DNA from: Cyathus striatus
Taxonomy: Eukaryota; Basidiomycota; Agaricomycetes; Agaricales; Nidulariaceae
Assembly (NCBI GenBank): GCA_025738555.1
Contig: JAOVFP010000003.1
Coordinates: forward strand, 682,001-746,000
Length of the DNA: 64,000 bases
Direction: 5' to 3'
This document shows, piece after piece, positions 51,205-61,077 of the stretch (position 1 is the stretch's first letter; every line of letters begins with the position of its first letter). Both the position numbers and the translations under genes were made by a program. The notes below the pieces were generated by a model. The model ran no database searches. It was not told the DNA's origin and saw only the letters and a program-made list of their open reading frames with translations.

Positions 51205-51641
51205 GTTGCAGGGAGTGCACGGACTCTTAAGGGATCGTCCCTGATCCCTAAACCACGCGGTGAACTGGGCCGGCCAAGCAGAGGGGGGTATTCATTGCAG
51301 ACTTCTCTACGCTGGGAGAAAGATGAGTATACAAGGGTACAGGTAATAGGCCTTTTGTATTCACCTAAAATATCATAATTACTTATCTATAGAGCAGAAG
51401 TTTGCGAAGATATGTATTTCTGAAAACATGAAGAAGGGTCAGCCATTTAGCGCACAACCGAAAGAGAAAATTGACCTTGTTGTGGAATTGGTGAGCGCAC
51501 ACATTTTTTTCACAAATTTACTAACGTCTAAATGTGTAGATGAATCAAGAGTTCCCAATACTACTAGACTATGAAAAAAACTGGGCAGCTATCGACTTTA
51601 TTCGTGCAAGTATGAAAAATTGCTCGCGAGAACGGAAGTAG
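51205..51641 (+). CDS. Agaricomycete orphan family (PKPRGELG), copy 2, 5' end unknown
   Basis: Visible exons are ~51205-51342 (SSLIPKPRGELGRPSRGGYS, then LQTSLRWEKDEYTRVQ), 51395-51490 (KKGQPFSAQPKEKIDLVVEL) and 51540-51641 (MNQEFPILLDYEKNWAAIDF, basic end, stop TAG). Its order matches the copy at 42.6 kb: KPRGE, K(I/L)D.V.E, P.L..Y..NW...D.I and a basic tail. The first exon start follows a possible acceptor (GTTGCAG at 51204). An upstream exon is probably missing because no in-frame ATG precedes it. Function unknown for the family. Confidence 0.6.
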
Positions 51642-51677
51642 CAGTATTTGATGTATATACAATATAACCTGTACGAA

Positions 51678-51901
51678 AGTGGTATATACAAATAATAGTC
51701 TTTGTGGTCCGAGGCGACATATTACATATGTACAGTAAACAAGAAAAGAAGTAAAAATGAAATCAAGGTATATACAAACAATAGTCATTGTGGTCCGAGG
51801 CAAAATATTACATATTTACAATATACGAGAGCAGTATGTGGGGTCCGAGGCGACATATTACATATGTACAATAAACAAGAAAAGAAGTAAAAATGAAATC
51901 G
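51678..51901. repeat. Tandem repeat, three ~65-90-bp units
   Basis: Units share GGTCCGAGGCGACATATTAC and ATGTACA(G/A)TAAACAAG, then AAAAGAAGTAAAAATGAAATC. The middle unit is shorter and diverged. Lies just downstream of the orphan gene. Confidence 0.75.
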
Positions 51902-52001
51902 TGTATGCAATTGTGCTTAATATATATGACTTCGTGTATACGTACATATCATATTAGCTTCTTTGTATCATTTCAGCAACACGGTCTGCATTTATCACTC
52001 T

Positions 52002-54491
52002 TCAGCAACTAATACATAGTATAAGGAAAGCTTTACGAACTGTGTCAGGTAGTTCCCGTGGAGGCTGAGGATCCAATACAGTCTTTTGGCCTTTAGTAAG
52101 AGCCTTATACCAAGTTTGATCGTAATAGTTCGACGGAAGTCCTTTGACACATTGTTGGTCTTTCCTGGTCTTTTTTCCGGCCTTCGTTCCGGATGTAGAT
52201 GCACCATGTTCCCTGAAGCAATGAACGTTACCGCCTCCCTTACAAAGGCCAGTGCCGTAAGTTTCTACGTTCCTGAATAAATCAGAAATACTATCGTTTC
52301 GCCAAGCTTTCACCCTTCGCCAAACTACTTTCCGCCGTGTAGTTGTACCTTCGACTTCCGTTTCGTCCGAGCTCATCCCATTGACTCCCAGTATCTCATG
52401 AATGTGTTTGACCTCCTTCCATAGTTCATTGTCCTCTTCTTTATTAGACAGGCGAGCCTTGATAACTTTTCCTCGGCGTTTCCATGTCTGCATAAGAATC
52501 TCAGCAGTGCGAAGTTGGATAACAAACATAATGGAACACATACCCCTTCCCTACGAGTGAAACGTCGGTTTCTTACTTTCTCTGCAACCCCACTTAGCTT
52601 AATTCTCTCTTTCTTTGAATGTGGTGTTTCATCGGAGTCCTCAGATGGCGGCTGTAAGGCCCGATATGCCGTAACACTACGTCCTAATCTACTCTTGATC
52701 TTAACTGCTAGGGCTTCCATCTTCATATCATCCTCAGTAATGAGGATATTATCCCGTGTACTTTGATTGTTAAGCAGTGCTTGGTAGTCCAAAGCGAGGA
52801 GCCGGATCATCTCTGTGTTCCAATCAGATGATAAAGGAGACATCCAATCAAGCGTTGGGGATGCAACATCTGGTACTGCTCTACGATCCTCAAACTCTTC
52901 GAGAAGCGCTTCGGATGGAGGACTGCGAAAATTTTTAGCATCTTTATACCACAGCCTCTTCGCAGCAAGGTAATTTCGTAGGTGTTCCTTTGTGAGAATC
53001 ATTAGAAGGTTCAGTCCTGTAATTGAAAGATCAAACTTACGTTGAACCGTAATTCATCTGTGGTCTTTTTGGAGCGCTTCCTAGGAGATCGTACCGCTAA
53101 ATCGTTGCTTTCATCCGCAGCGTCCATACCATCATCCTCAGACGAACTTGGGCCATTAATCGGGCTAGGGCTCGTATTAGCTCCCGGGAGCGTGTTTAGT
53201 AAACCTGTGAGGGATTGGACAAGCTGGTCATTGTAACATTGAAGTTCTGGTCCAAGAGAAGTGGTGACATGCCGCGATAGAAATGTTATCTAAAAAGTTG
53301 AGATAAGGCACGGTATACAAGTATGTAGATACTTACTTCCTCTAGGGAATAGCACTGTGGAAAAACGGTTGGCTGAAAATTCGAAGGTATTGTTGGTTGC
53401 TGGTGGTCGGGCGAGGAATTGGCTGGTGGAGGTTGGGCTTGCTGCTGGTGGTTGGGCGAGGGAATAGCTGATGGATTGGCTTGAGCTTGCTGGTGGCTGG
53501 GCAGGGGATTGGGTGAAGGATCATTGGGTGAGGGGATTACGGGCGGCTGGTGTAATAGTAAACTTGGATCAATTTCCATACCTGAGAGCGGATCTTGGTG
53601 GGATGATGCCATGCCATCGATTTCCATATGAAAATGGAGAGGGTGCATAGGAGCAGGGACATCGGGAGGTGAACTCGGACCAGGGTTACCGGGCGCTGGC
53701 ACGGGAATGTTAGACGACAGGACTGCAGAGGCTTGCGGTTCGGTCACGGTGGATGGTGACCCATATGGTGTAAGATGATGGCCGTTCACAGAACTGAGTC
53801 GAGGAACAGCCAATGAAGGCAGAGGGGGTAAGGACCCGGGCAGTATAATCGATGCTGCTGCGCTAGCCTGCAGTGTAGGGGATGGTCCTGCTAGACTGGA
53901 GTTCTACACAAATAAATTTAGATGAAAGGGCGAGCAACGCGGTTACTTACTAGTGTAGCACGATAGAGCCCAGAAACCCTATCCTCCATTTCAGGCACCT
54001 GGCAGGAAGGGATACTCGAAGGTAAAGGTGGAGGCGGAGGAACAACATTACCAGAAAGTCGAGGGGGCAAGGATTCGGTTTGCACCGGTGGCACAGTCGG
54101 GGATGGTCCCGTTAGACTGGGGACCTACACAATGAGATTAAGGGGATAAAAGGGAGAGTAATTAGGTTACATACTAGTGTATCACGATGGAGCCCGGAAA
54201 CCCTATCCACCACTCCAGATACCTGGCTATCTTCTGCGTCTGGGTGCCAGGTAGCAAACGGATTCTCAGTTACTGGTACTGGTTCATATTCATCAGGCCT
54301 TCGTTCAACCCTAACACGGGCGTATCGTGTAACTGCCTAGAAAGAAGGTGTAAGTTCCTAGTATTATTTCATTGTACAACTTTACGCACCGGCTCATTGA
54401 CGAGAGATTGAGACCGGTTATGGTTCAGCCTTTTAGGAACGGGGTAGTAAGGATGACCAGGTTCGACAGGAGGGTGTTGGTTGTTCGACAT
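52002..54491 (-). CDS. Intact 731-aa Agaricomycete orphan protein
   Basis: Minus strand, seven exons: 54491-54390, 54336-54175, 54124-53951, 53903-53337, 53289-53041, 52987-52544, 52499-52002. Each is a multiple of three; together they make 732 codons. The N-terminal half is Pro/Ser/Gln-rich and disordered. The C-terminal half carries DELRFNEHLRNYLAAKRLWY, a basic VRNRRFTRREG, RRKVVWRRVKAWRNDSISDL, and KGLPSNYYDQTWYKALTKGQ near the end. The last motif marks a family I know from mushroom genomes; its function is unknown. Exons two and three are tandem duplicates: DRVSGLHRDTL and DRVSGLYRATL end each, and SLTGPSPT or SLAGPSPT begins the next exon. No lesion found. Confidence 0.72.
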
Positions 54492-54920
54492 CGTGGAGTG
54501 CGCGTCGTTTGCTGTCGATGAATAGGGATTAAATATTGAGCTAATCCGTCCCCATAAACATTATGGCGACCTAAACAATACAGATATCCGGGGTAAAAAA
54601 CGAACAAGGAGAGAATGTACACTATAACTATAGACGTCTTTGTAAATCTAACTATTGTCTACTAGTAATGAATAGGGTAGTCCTAGGTAACTGTACTAAT
54701 TGTTGAGCAGGGAGTGAGCGGGGACACTTCACTGCGTTACCATTACCACTATTAATTAGGGCCTTATGTGATTATTCTACTGTCTGTTTTGTATATTAAC
54801 TACTATCAGCTACTGCTACAGCTACTATGAGGTATTGTTACAGCTACTATGAGGTACGACTACGAGAGCACATGGGTGTAAGTGAGAGAGAGGGACGCGG
54901 CGTTGCGATCAGTATGGCTG
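54492..54920. other. Spacer before the large palindrome
   Basis: No supported gene. A short duplication (CAGCTACTATGAGGTA, about 54820-54855) lies here. Confidence 0.4.
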
Positions 54921-54972
54921 TTTCGAAAGCATTTAGGGCAGGTCAGCTGACCTGCCCTAAACGCTTTCGAAA
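54921..54972. repeat. 52-bp palindrome, left edge
   Basis: Perfect about 54946/54947 except one base pair. The core is GGCAGGTCAGCTGACCTGCC flanked by CTAAACGCTTTCGAAA. The same palindrome recurs at 58858-58908, and a half copy lies near 61422. Confidence 0.85.
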
Positions 54973-55869
54973 CGGTCGTATTGTACCCATTAGTGTCAGC
55001 CAATTGTGATCATAAAAAGCCCAGGATTTATGAGTGCCGCAATCATAAAACCAGGGCTTTTTATGAGTGCCTCTACTATTATATATTTACTAATGAATCT
55101 ATGGGTTACTTAATGAATGTAGTGGTGATCATAGGTGATCATAGGTTATTTCAAGTGCATATTCATATACTATTACTACTAATAGTTTCCAAGGTGATCA
55201 TAGGTGATCATAGGCCATTTCAAGTGTGTATTCATATATTGTTACTACTAATGAATCTATGGGTTACTAATGAATGTAGTGGTGATCATAGGTGATCATA
55301 GGCTTTTTCAAGTGTGTATTCACCTATTATTACTACTAATGATTTTCAAGGTGATCATAGGTGATCATAGGCTTTTTCAAGTGCATATTCACCTATTATT
55401 ACTACTAATGATTTTCAAGGTGATCATAGGTGATCATAGGTCATTTCAAGTGCATATTCACCTATTATTACTACTAATGATTTTCAAGGTGATCATAGGT
55501 GATCATAGGTCATTTCAAGTGCATATTCACCTATTATTACTACTAATGATTTCCAAGGTGATCATAGGTGATCATAGGTCATTTCAAGTGCATATTCACC
55601 TATTATTACTACTAATGATTTCCAAGGTGATCATAGGTGATCATAGGTCATTTCAAGTGAGTATTCACCTATTATTACTACTAATGATTTCACAGGTGAT
55701 CATAGGTGATCATAGGTCTCATATATATTAGCAAATGTCACATTGGTCACATATATTCGCACGCGTCACATCTGTCACATATATTCGCACGTGTCACAGC
55801 TGTCACATATATTCGCACATGTAACAGCTGTCACATATATTCGCACGCATCACAGTTGTCACACATTTG

Positions 55870-56180
55870 TCACGCTTTTCACGCGCGTCACGCTTTTCAC
55901 GCGCGTCACGCTTTTCACGCGCGTCACGCTTTTCACGCGCGTCACGCTTTTCACGCGCGTCACGCTTTTCACGCGCGTCACGCTTTTCACGCGCGTCACG
56001 CTTTTCACGCGCGTCACGCTTTTCACGCGCGTCACGCTTTTCACGCGCGTCACGCTTTTCACGCGCGTCACGCTTTTCACGCGCGTCACGCTTTTCACGC
56101 GCGTCACGCTTTTCATGTGTGTCACGCTTTTCACGCGCGTCACGCTTTTCATGTGTGTCACTCTTTTCATGCGCGTCACG
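55870..56180. repeat. CpG-dense 18-bp tandem array, left copy (~17 units)
   Basis: Units read TCACGCTTTTCACGCGCG. The inner-edge units carry TCATGTGTG in place of TCACGCGCG, the changes expected from C to T at CpG. Six more units than in the right arm. Frames open through it on both strands are repeat artefacts (6-residue periods such as SRFSRA). Confidence 0.9.
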
Positions 56181-56843
56181 CACGTCACATTTGTCACACT
56201 TTTAGCCCTCGTCACGCATGTCACATACTTACATTTGTCACACTTTGCACATCTATCATGTATTTGATGGGTGTCACTCTTTTGATTTTTGATTTATCTG
56301 ACACAAGATATAACAACTATAAGTATGTGTACTTAATTTTGCTTTCAACATTTGCTCACATGTGTGGAGCCTGAAGGCACAGTAGGAAGGAGAATTATAA
56401 TGTACTGAACACTTAACACTAGTGAGAGAAGCTCATCACATGTGTCTGGTTACCTGTATATCTATACCATTGTTCAAATTGTTTCAGACCAGAAGTATCC
56501 AAAAGTGCAGAGTACATTATTAAAGCAAAGAAAACAAACCCACTCCTGTTAAATTGGGGGTTATGACATGTGGCAATTAGTTCATTATGGAAGTGTATCA
56601 GTAATAAGCAACTAGAATGAAACATTTAAAGTGTGTATGTAAGGTCAATGACATTTTACAATCAAGACTAGAAATGTTATATAATGGGATTGAACATTTT
56701 CATATTAAACAATTTGGTAATAGACTCACACATGGACAAAAAATGTGAAAGAATGGTGAAATATGTGATTCTACATCACATCAAACTTACACATCTCAGT
56801 TATTAGATGATCTATTGGTTATAATGATATCTTTAATACTCAC

Positions 56844-57233
56844 CATCATACTCTTTGCATATGTTACATTTGTCACTTTGCAGCTCAGTGATGTAATTTG
56901 GCCTTTGACATTGACAACATATCTAAATTTGATAACTATGTTAAGTAGGACATACTGAGCAATAGTATATGCATGAACCACTTTCTGATTCCATCTGAGT
57001 AGTTACCTGGTTGATCCTGCCAATAGTCATATGCTTGTCTCAAAGATGAGTCATGCTATCTGAGTATAAGTATAAACAACATATATCAGAGGTGTGAATA
57101 CATATGGCAGTGTAGAAGTGAAACTGATTGTGACACAATGTCAATAAGAGTGAAGATAGTTCTCATTACCTCTCTGTATCAGTAAATCAAACTATTATAT
57201 AGTCATACAGAGTAAGTACATAAAACTAAATAG
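56844..57233. other. Centre (loop) of the palindrome
   Basis: About 390 bp with no inverted partner, lying between the two arms (the left arm ends CTTTAATACTCAC; the right starts GTGAGTATTAAAG). Holds an 18S rRNA 5' fragment at 57004-57080. The remainder does not match anything I recognise. Confidence 0.7.
57004..57080 (+). rRNA. 18S rRNA 5'-end fragment (truncated, diverged)
   Basis: Positions 57004-57047 match the 5' end of eukaryotic SSU rRNA (TACCTGGTTGATCCTGCC, then TAGTCATATGCTTGTCTC and AAAGAT) with one difference in 44, a G to A after GCC. A looser match continues with TCATGC...TCTGAGTATAAG and TATAAACAAC, then perhaps GTGAAACTG at 57118-57126. Beyond that I cannot align it. It starts exactly at the mature 5' end, with no visible ETS. 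It is a captured or derived fragment, not a working rRNA gene. Confidence 0.8.
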
Positions 57234-57889
57234 TGAGTATTAAAGATATCATTATAACCAATAGATCATCTAATAACTGAGATGTGTAAGTTTGATGTGA
57301 TGTAGAATCACATATTTCACCATTCTTTCACATTTTTTGTCCATGTGTGAGTCTATTACCAAATTGTTTAATATGAAAATGTTCAATCCCATTATATAAC
57401 ATTTCTAGTCTTGATTGTAAAATGTCATTGACCTTACATACACACTTTAAATGTTTCATTCTAGTTGCTTATTACTGATACACTTCCATAATGAACTAAT
57501 TGCCACATGTCATAACCCCCAATTTAACAGGAGTGGGTTTGTTTTCTTTGCTTTAATAATGTACTCTGCACTTTTGGATACTTCTGGTCTGAAACAATTT
57601 GAACAATGGTATAGATATACAGGTAACCAGACACATGTGATGAGCTTCTCTCACTAGTGTTAAGTGTTCAGTACATTATAATTCTCCTTCCTACTGTGCC
57701 TTCAGGCTCCACACATGTGAGCAAATGTTGAAAGCAAAATTAAGTACACATACTTATAGTTGTTATATCTTGTGTCAGATAAATCAAAAATCAAAAGAGT
57801 GACACCCATCAAATACATGATAGATGTGCAAAGTGTGACAAATGTAAGTATGTGACATGCGTGACGAGGGCTAAAAGTGTGACAAATGT

Positions 57890-58099
57890 GACGTGCGTGA
57901 CGCGCATGAAAAGAGTGACACACATGAAAAGCGTGACGCGCGTGAAAAGCGTGACACACATGAAAAGCGTGACGCGCGTGAAAAGCGTGACGCGCGTGAA
58001 AAGCGTGACGCGCGTGAAAAGCGTGACGCGCGTGAAAAGCGTGACGCGCGTGAAAAGCGTGACGCGCGTGAAAAGCGTGACGCGCGTGAAAAGCGTGAC
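57890..58099. repeat. CpG-dense 18-bp tandem array, right copy (~11 units)
   Basis: Inverted copy of the left array (GTGACGCGCGTGAAAAGC phase), with the same TpG-bearing variant units at the inner edge. Confidence 0.9.
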
Positions 58100-58857
58100 A
58101 AATGTGTGACAACTGTGATGCGTGCGAATATATGTGACAGCTGTTACATGTGCGAATATATGTGACAGCTGTGACACGTGCGAATATATGTGACAGATGT
58201 GACGCGTGCGAATATATGTGACCAATGTGACATTTGCTAATATATATGAGACCTATGATCACCTATGATCACCTGTGAAATCATTAGTAGTAATAATAGG
58301 TGAATACTCACTTGAAATGACCTATGATCACCTATGATCACCTTGGAAATCATTAGTAGTAATAATAGGTGAATATGCACTTGAAATGACCTATGATCAC
58401 CTATGATCACCTTGGAAATCATTAGTAGTAATAATAGGTGAATATGCACTTGAAATGACCTATGATCACCTATGATCACCTTGAAAATCATTAGTAGTAA
58501 TAATAGGTGAATATGCACTTGAAAAAGCCTATGATCACCTATGATCACCACTACATTCATTAGTAACCCATAGATTCATTAGTAGTAACAATATATGAAT
58601 ACACACTTGAAATGGCCTATGATCACCTATGATCACCTTGGAAACTATTAGTAGTAATAGTATATGAATATGCACTTGAAATAACCTATGATCACCTATG
58701 ATCACCACTACATTCATTAAGTAACCCATAGATTCATTAGTAAATATATAATAGTAGAGGCACTCATAAAAAGCCCTGGTTTTATGATTGCGGCACTCAT
58801 AAATCCTGGGCTTTTTATGATCACAATTGGCTGACACTAATGGGTACAATACGACCG

Positions 58858-58908
58858 TTTGAAAGCGTTTAGGGCAGGTCAGCTGACCTGCCCTAAACGC
58901 TTTCGAAA
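58858..58908. repeat. 51-bp palindrome, right edge
   Basis: Same core as the left edge (GGCAGGTCAGCTGACCTGCC). The symmetric flanks GGGTACAATACGACCG and CGGCCGTATTGCACCC extend it to about 82 bp (58842-58923). One base is missing on one side (GTTTGAAAG against CTTTCGAAAC). Confidence 0.85.
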
Positions 58909-58923
58909 CGGCCGTATTGCACC

Positions 58924-59388
58924 CACGCTTACTACTCCCTTTCTTCCTAACTCTCATGTTCTTCGTAGATACTGTAGTTACTATAGTATTGTATTTAGGT
59001 GCTTTTACAACGTTTAGATAGATAATAATTAGAAAACAACGAAAGAAAGGCATACTTGACGATGAACTAATCTTAATGGGGACCGGAGGGAACAATTGGG
59101 CGTTTGACAGCTTCAAAATATGGATTGTTCACTGGTTAGTTGTTTTTCTGTCATCCTTGAAACACTAACTAAATCTTGCGATAATAGGTTGCGACTCCCT
59201 ATTCAACAGGTAAGTCTGCTGTCACTGTCGAAAAATATTACAATTAACTGCATCTAGCGACGTGTTTTCCTAGTTTTTCTACAATAATAGTACTGGCATC
59301 TATCTCCTATAAAATGTACGCGTACTCTTATCGTGAACTCTATACTCCCTTCGTACTCTTCATTCAGTAACCAATCTCAACAGCATCA
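58924..59388. promoter_or_regulatory. Upstream region of the WD40 gene
   Basis: About 460 bp between the palindrome and the WD40 start codon. A pyrimidine-rich stretch (TATACTCCCTTCGTACTCTT) lies directly before CAGCATCAATG. No clear TATA box was found. The promoter role is inferred from position only. Confidence 0.3.
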
Positions 59389-61014
59389 ATGTCCATTCAA
59401 GCTGATATTCCTAAGGTGTGTAGTGTTGCTTTCGCTTTCATGTCCCAGAACCAACAGATTAACGGAATAATACTTAGTTCAAGACTACTCAAACGCTGAG
59501 TTACCATATGAAGCCCATAAATGTTTTAAAGCTAAGCCCGGATGCGTCAAAGCTTCTAAGTGGAGGTAAGTACTTACATAGATTTATAGACTTGCCACTC
59601 ACTGTACTAGCGGACGACGGAATGGTGGTTATTTGGGATACCATGAGCGGGATCAGTCTCGAAAAAGTTAACTTGGTATTTCATGGACCTGTGTCTTCGG
59701 CCGTCTGGATGCCTAGTTCAGATGGTGTTACATGTTCCAACTTCGCAGTCGGATCTTCGGATGGTTCCATAATGGTATATCACCATGAAAGTAGCAAGGT
59801 ATTTCGCTTAACGTATATATTATTCGCTTATTTATTCTTTTTCATTTCCAGTACGTATGTAAGAGTGTTACAGAGGCACACGAAAATCGTGTAGAGGATT
59901 TAGCATTTGATCGGTATGGTCAGTGTCTCGCCAGTATTGGCGACGGCCGTTTGCTGGTATGGACGGTCAACCACAAAGGTACGCGTTGTCAAACGTGACG
60001 TCTCAGGAATTCACAGAGGACACAGGTGACATTGATGAGTATGCTGGAACTCCGGCACCAGACTTTAAGCATAGATTTCGTAGCGTCGCTTTTCACGACG
60101 ACGGAAAACAGATCTTATATTCCGTTTTGGAAACGCACGAAATGTGAGTAATAACTCTTGTAATAACTGTTGCGATTACAATAGTCATGCTATGACTGAT
60201 CTCTTGCGATAGCATTAACTATCAAGTTAGTCCTTGGACTCACCAATGGAGTCGTCGCTTAAGGTCTCGAATGTAGGTATTTACCTTGTGCGCTAAGTTT
60301 CTTACCTACCACTTACCTGTACCAGTGGTCATGCAGTCGTGTCTGGAAAAGAGATGCATGTTTCCAACCTGTTCAACGGAGTCGACACATACGCTCTCCC
60401 ACCTTCCCAGCCGTTAAAGACCTACGAGCATCCAATTTCCCGCAATTACACCATGCATCTCGCATGTGGTCGACAAGGCTCCCTCATAATTGTCGGTAGC
60501 GACAGACGGGTTTCCACGTGTGTTTTCGCGTTTCGGGAATATGCAGACGTCTTTGCCACACGAAAGAAATATTCTAACGCAGATTGTCGACGTAAGTATA
60601 TTTCGTTTAGAATTGAGACAGGAGCTAATACGGTCTCTTTAAGTGTGCCGCGATCGGTTCGATATGCATAATAGCCACAGGATCGTCAGAAGCTGATAAT
60701 CGTGAAACACACTATCCAATTAAGCTATGGAACTCAACTTCTGCTGTAAGCCTTCTATCTTGCTGCTCGTATTTATTGTTAATTGTAATTTCATCTACAA
60801 GCATAACACATCGAAGGGCATCTCCACTCCAGAGAAAGTCCGGAATACTGAATCATTGACCTATATGCAGACATTATCTATTATATTGATTGTTCTATGT
60901 TTCCAGGTACTATTATCAAGCGAGATGGTTGGAGAGTGGGTTCAGACACACGTGGCTTCAGTGTCATTGGAGAAATGGAATTTAGATTTCAGTTTTCGCA
61001 ACTACGCGCTTTAA
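59389..61014 (+). CDS. WD40-repeat protein, intact
   Basis: Eight exons: 59389-59415, 59478-59565, 59611-59798, 59852-59978, 60026-60143, 60326-60591, 60681-60745, 60907-61014. They total 987 nt, or 328 aa. Signatures: VLKLSPDASKLLSG...DDGMVVIWDTMSG, FAVGSSDGSIMVYHHESSK, EDLAFDRYGQCLASIGDGRL, SLIIVGSDRRVSTCVF, YPIKLWNSTSA. Exon borders correspond to those of the minus-strand WD40 gene at 46.6-48.4 kb, so they are paralogues. This one lacks the C-terminal membrane span and ends after a short Ser/Trp-containing tail. Its last two junctions are the least certain. Likely a scaffold for unknown partners. Confidence 0.78.
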
Positions 61015-61077
61015 ATAACAACTACGCACCTTAAATAATGATATCGGACTATACAGATATAAACTACGCGCCTTAAA
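61001..61077. repeat. Short repeat across the WD40 stop codon
   Basis: Four imperfect copies of AACTACGC(G/A)C(T/C)TTAAA. The WD40 stop TAA lies in the first copy. Confidence 0.6.

Larger units (their letters stand above)
54921..56843. repeat. Left arm of the large inverted repeat
   Basis: Inverted complement of 57234-58908. Contains, in order, the 52-bp palindrome, the TGTCAGCC terminus, the near-terminal hairpin, ~9 satellite units (GATCATAGG type), ~5 units of TCACATATATTCGCAC, ~17 units of an 18-bp CpG-rich repeat, and a ~600-bp unique stretch. Outside the arrays the two arms look identical. Confidence 0.9.
54994..58836. mobile_element. Non-autonomous KDZ-type palindromic element, 3.8 kb
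   Basis: Ends TGTCAGCCAATTGTGATCAT on both sides (inverted), with a hairpin block AAAAAGCCC(A/T)GG...CCAGGGCTTTTTATGA, the TTACTAATGAATCTATGGG spacer and GATCATAGGTGATCATAGG satellite units. This is the architecture of the 12.37-30.02 kb element. There is no transposase. The interior is two inverted arms with a ~390-bp centre. The inverted identity continues past the termini into the flanking palindromes, so no ordinary target duplication is visible. Confidence 0.78.
57234..58908. repeat. Right arm of the large inverted repeat
   Basis: Inverted counterpart of 54921-56843, with 11 rather than 17 of the 18-bp units and two fewer satellite units. This accounts for almost all of the ~248-bp length difference. 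Both arms carry the same 68-codon frame (57451-57657 and 56625-56419), which looks like chance. Confidence 0.9.

Noticed and set aside
55743..56374. Frames of 112-222 codons through the 18-bp array on both strands, mirrored at 57702-58262
   Set aside because: Six-residue periodic peptides in four different frames are produced by the 18-bp repeat itself.
56400..56843. Further 18S or 28S rRNA similarity in the arms flanking the centre
   Set aside because: Short resemblances (such as TTATTAGAT) do not extend or keep rRNA order.
56419..57657. Identical 68-codon frame in both arms as a gene
   Set aside because: Its duplication is explained by the inverted repeat. No motif or splice context supports coding.
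55859..58109. CRISPR-like regular repeats
   Set aside because: The 18-bp and 69-bp units are head-to-tail tandem repeats with no unique spacers, in a eukaryotic genome.
54921..58908. Pure assembly fold-back artefact
   Set aside because: The arms differ in array copy number and are separated by a unique centre, and the ends match a second element elsewhere in the window. Long reads would still be decisive.
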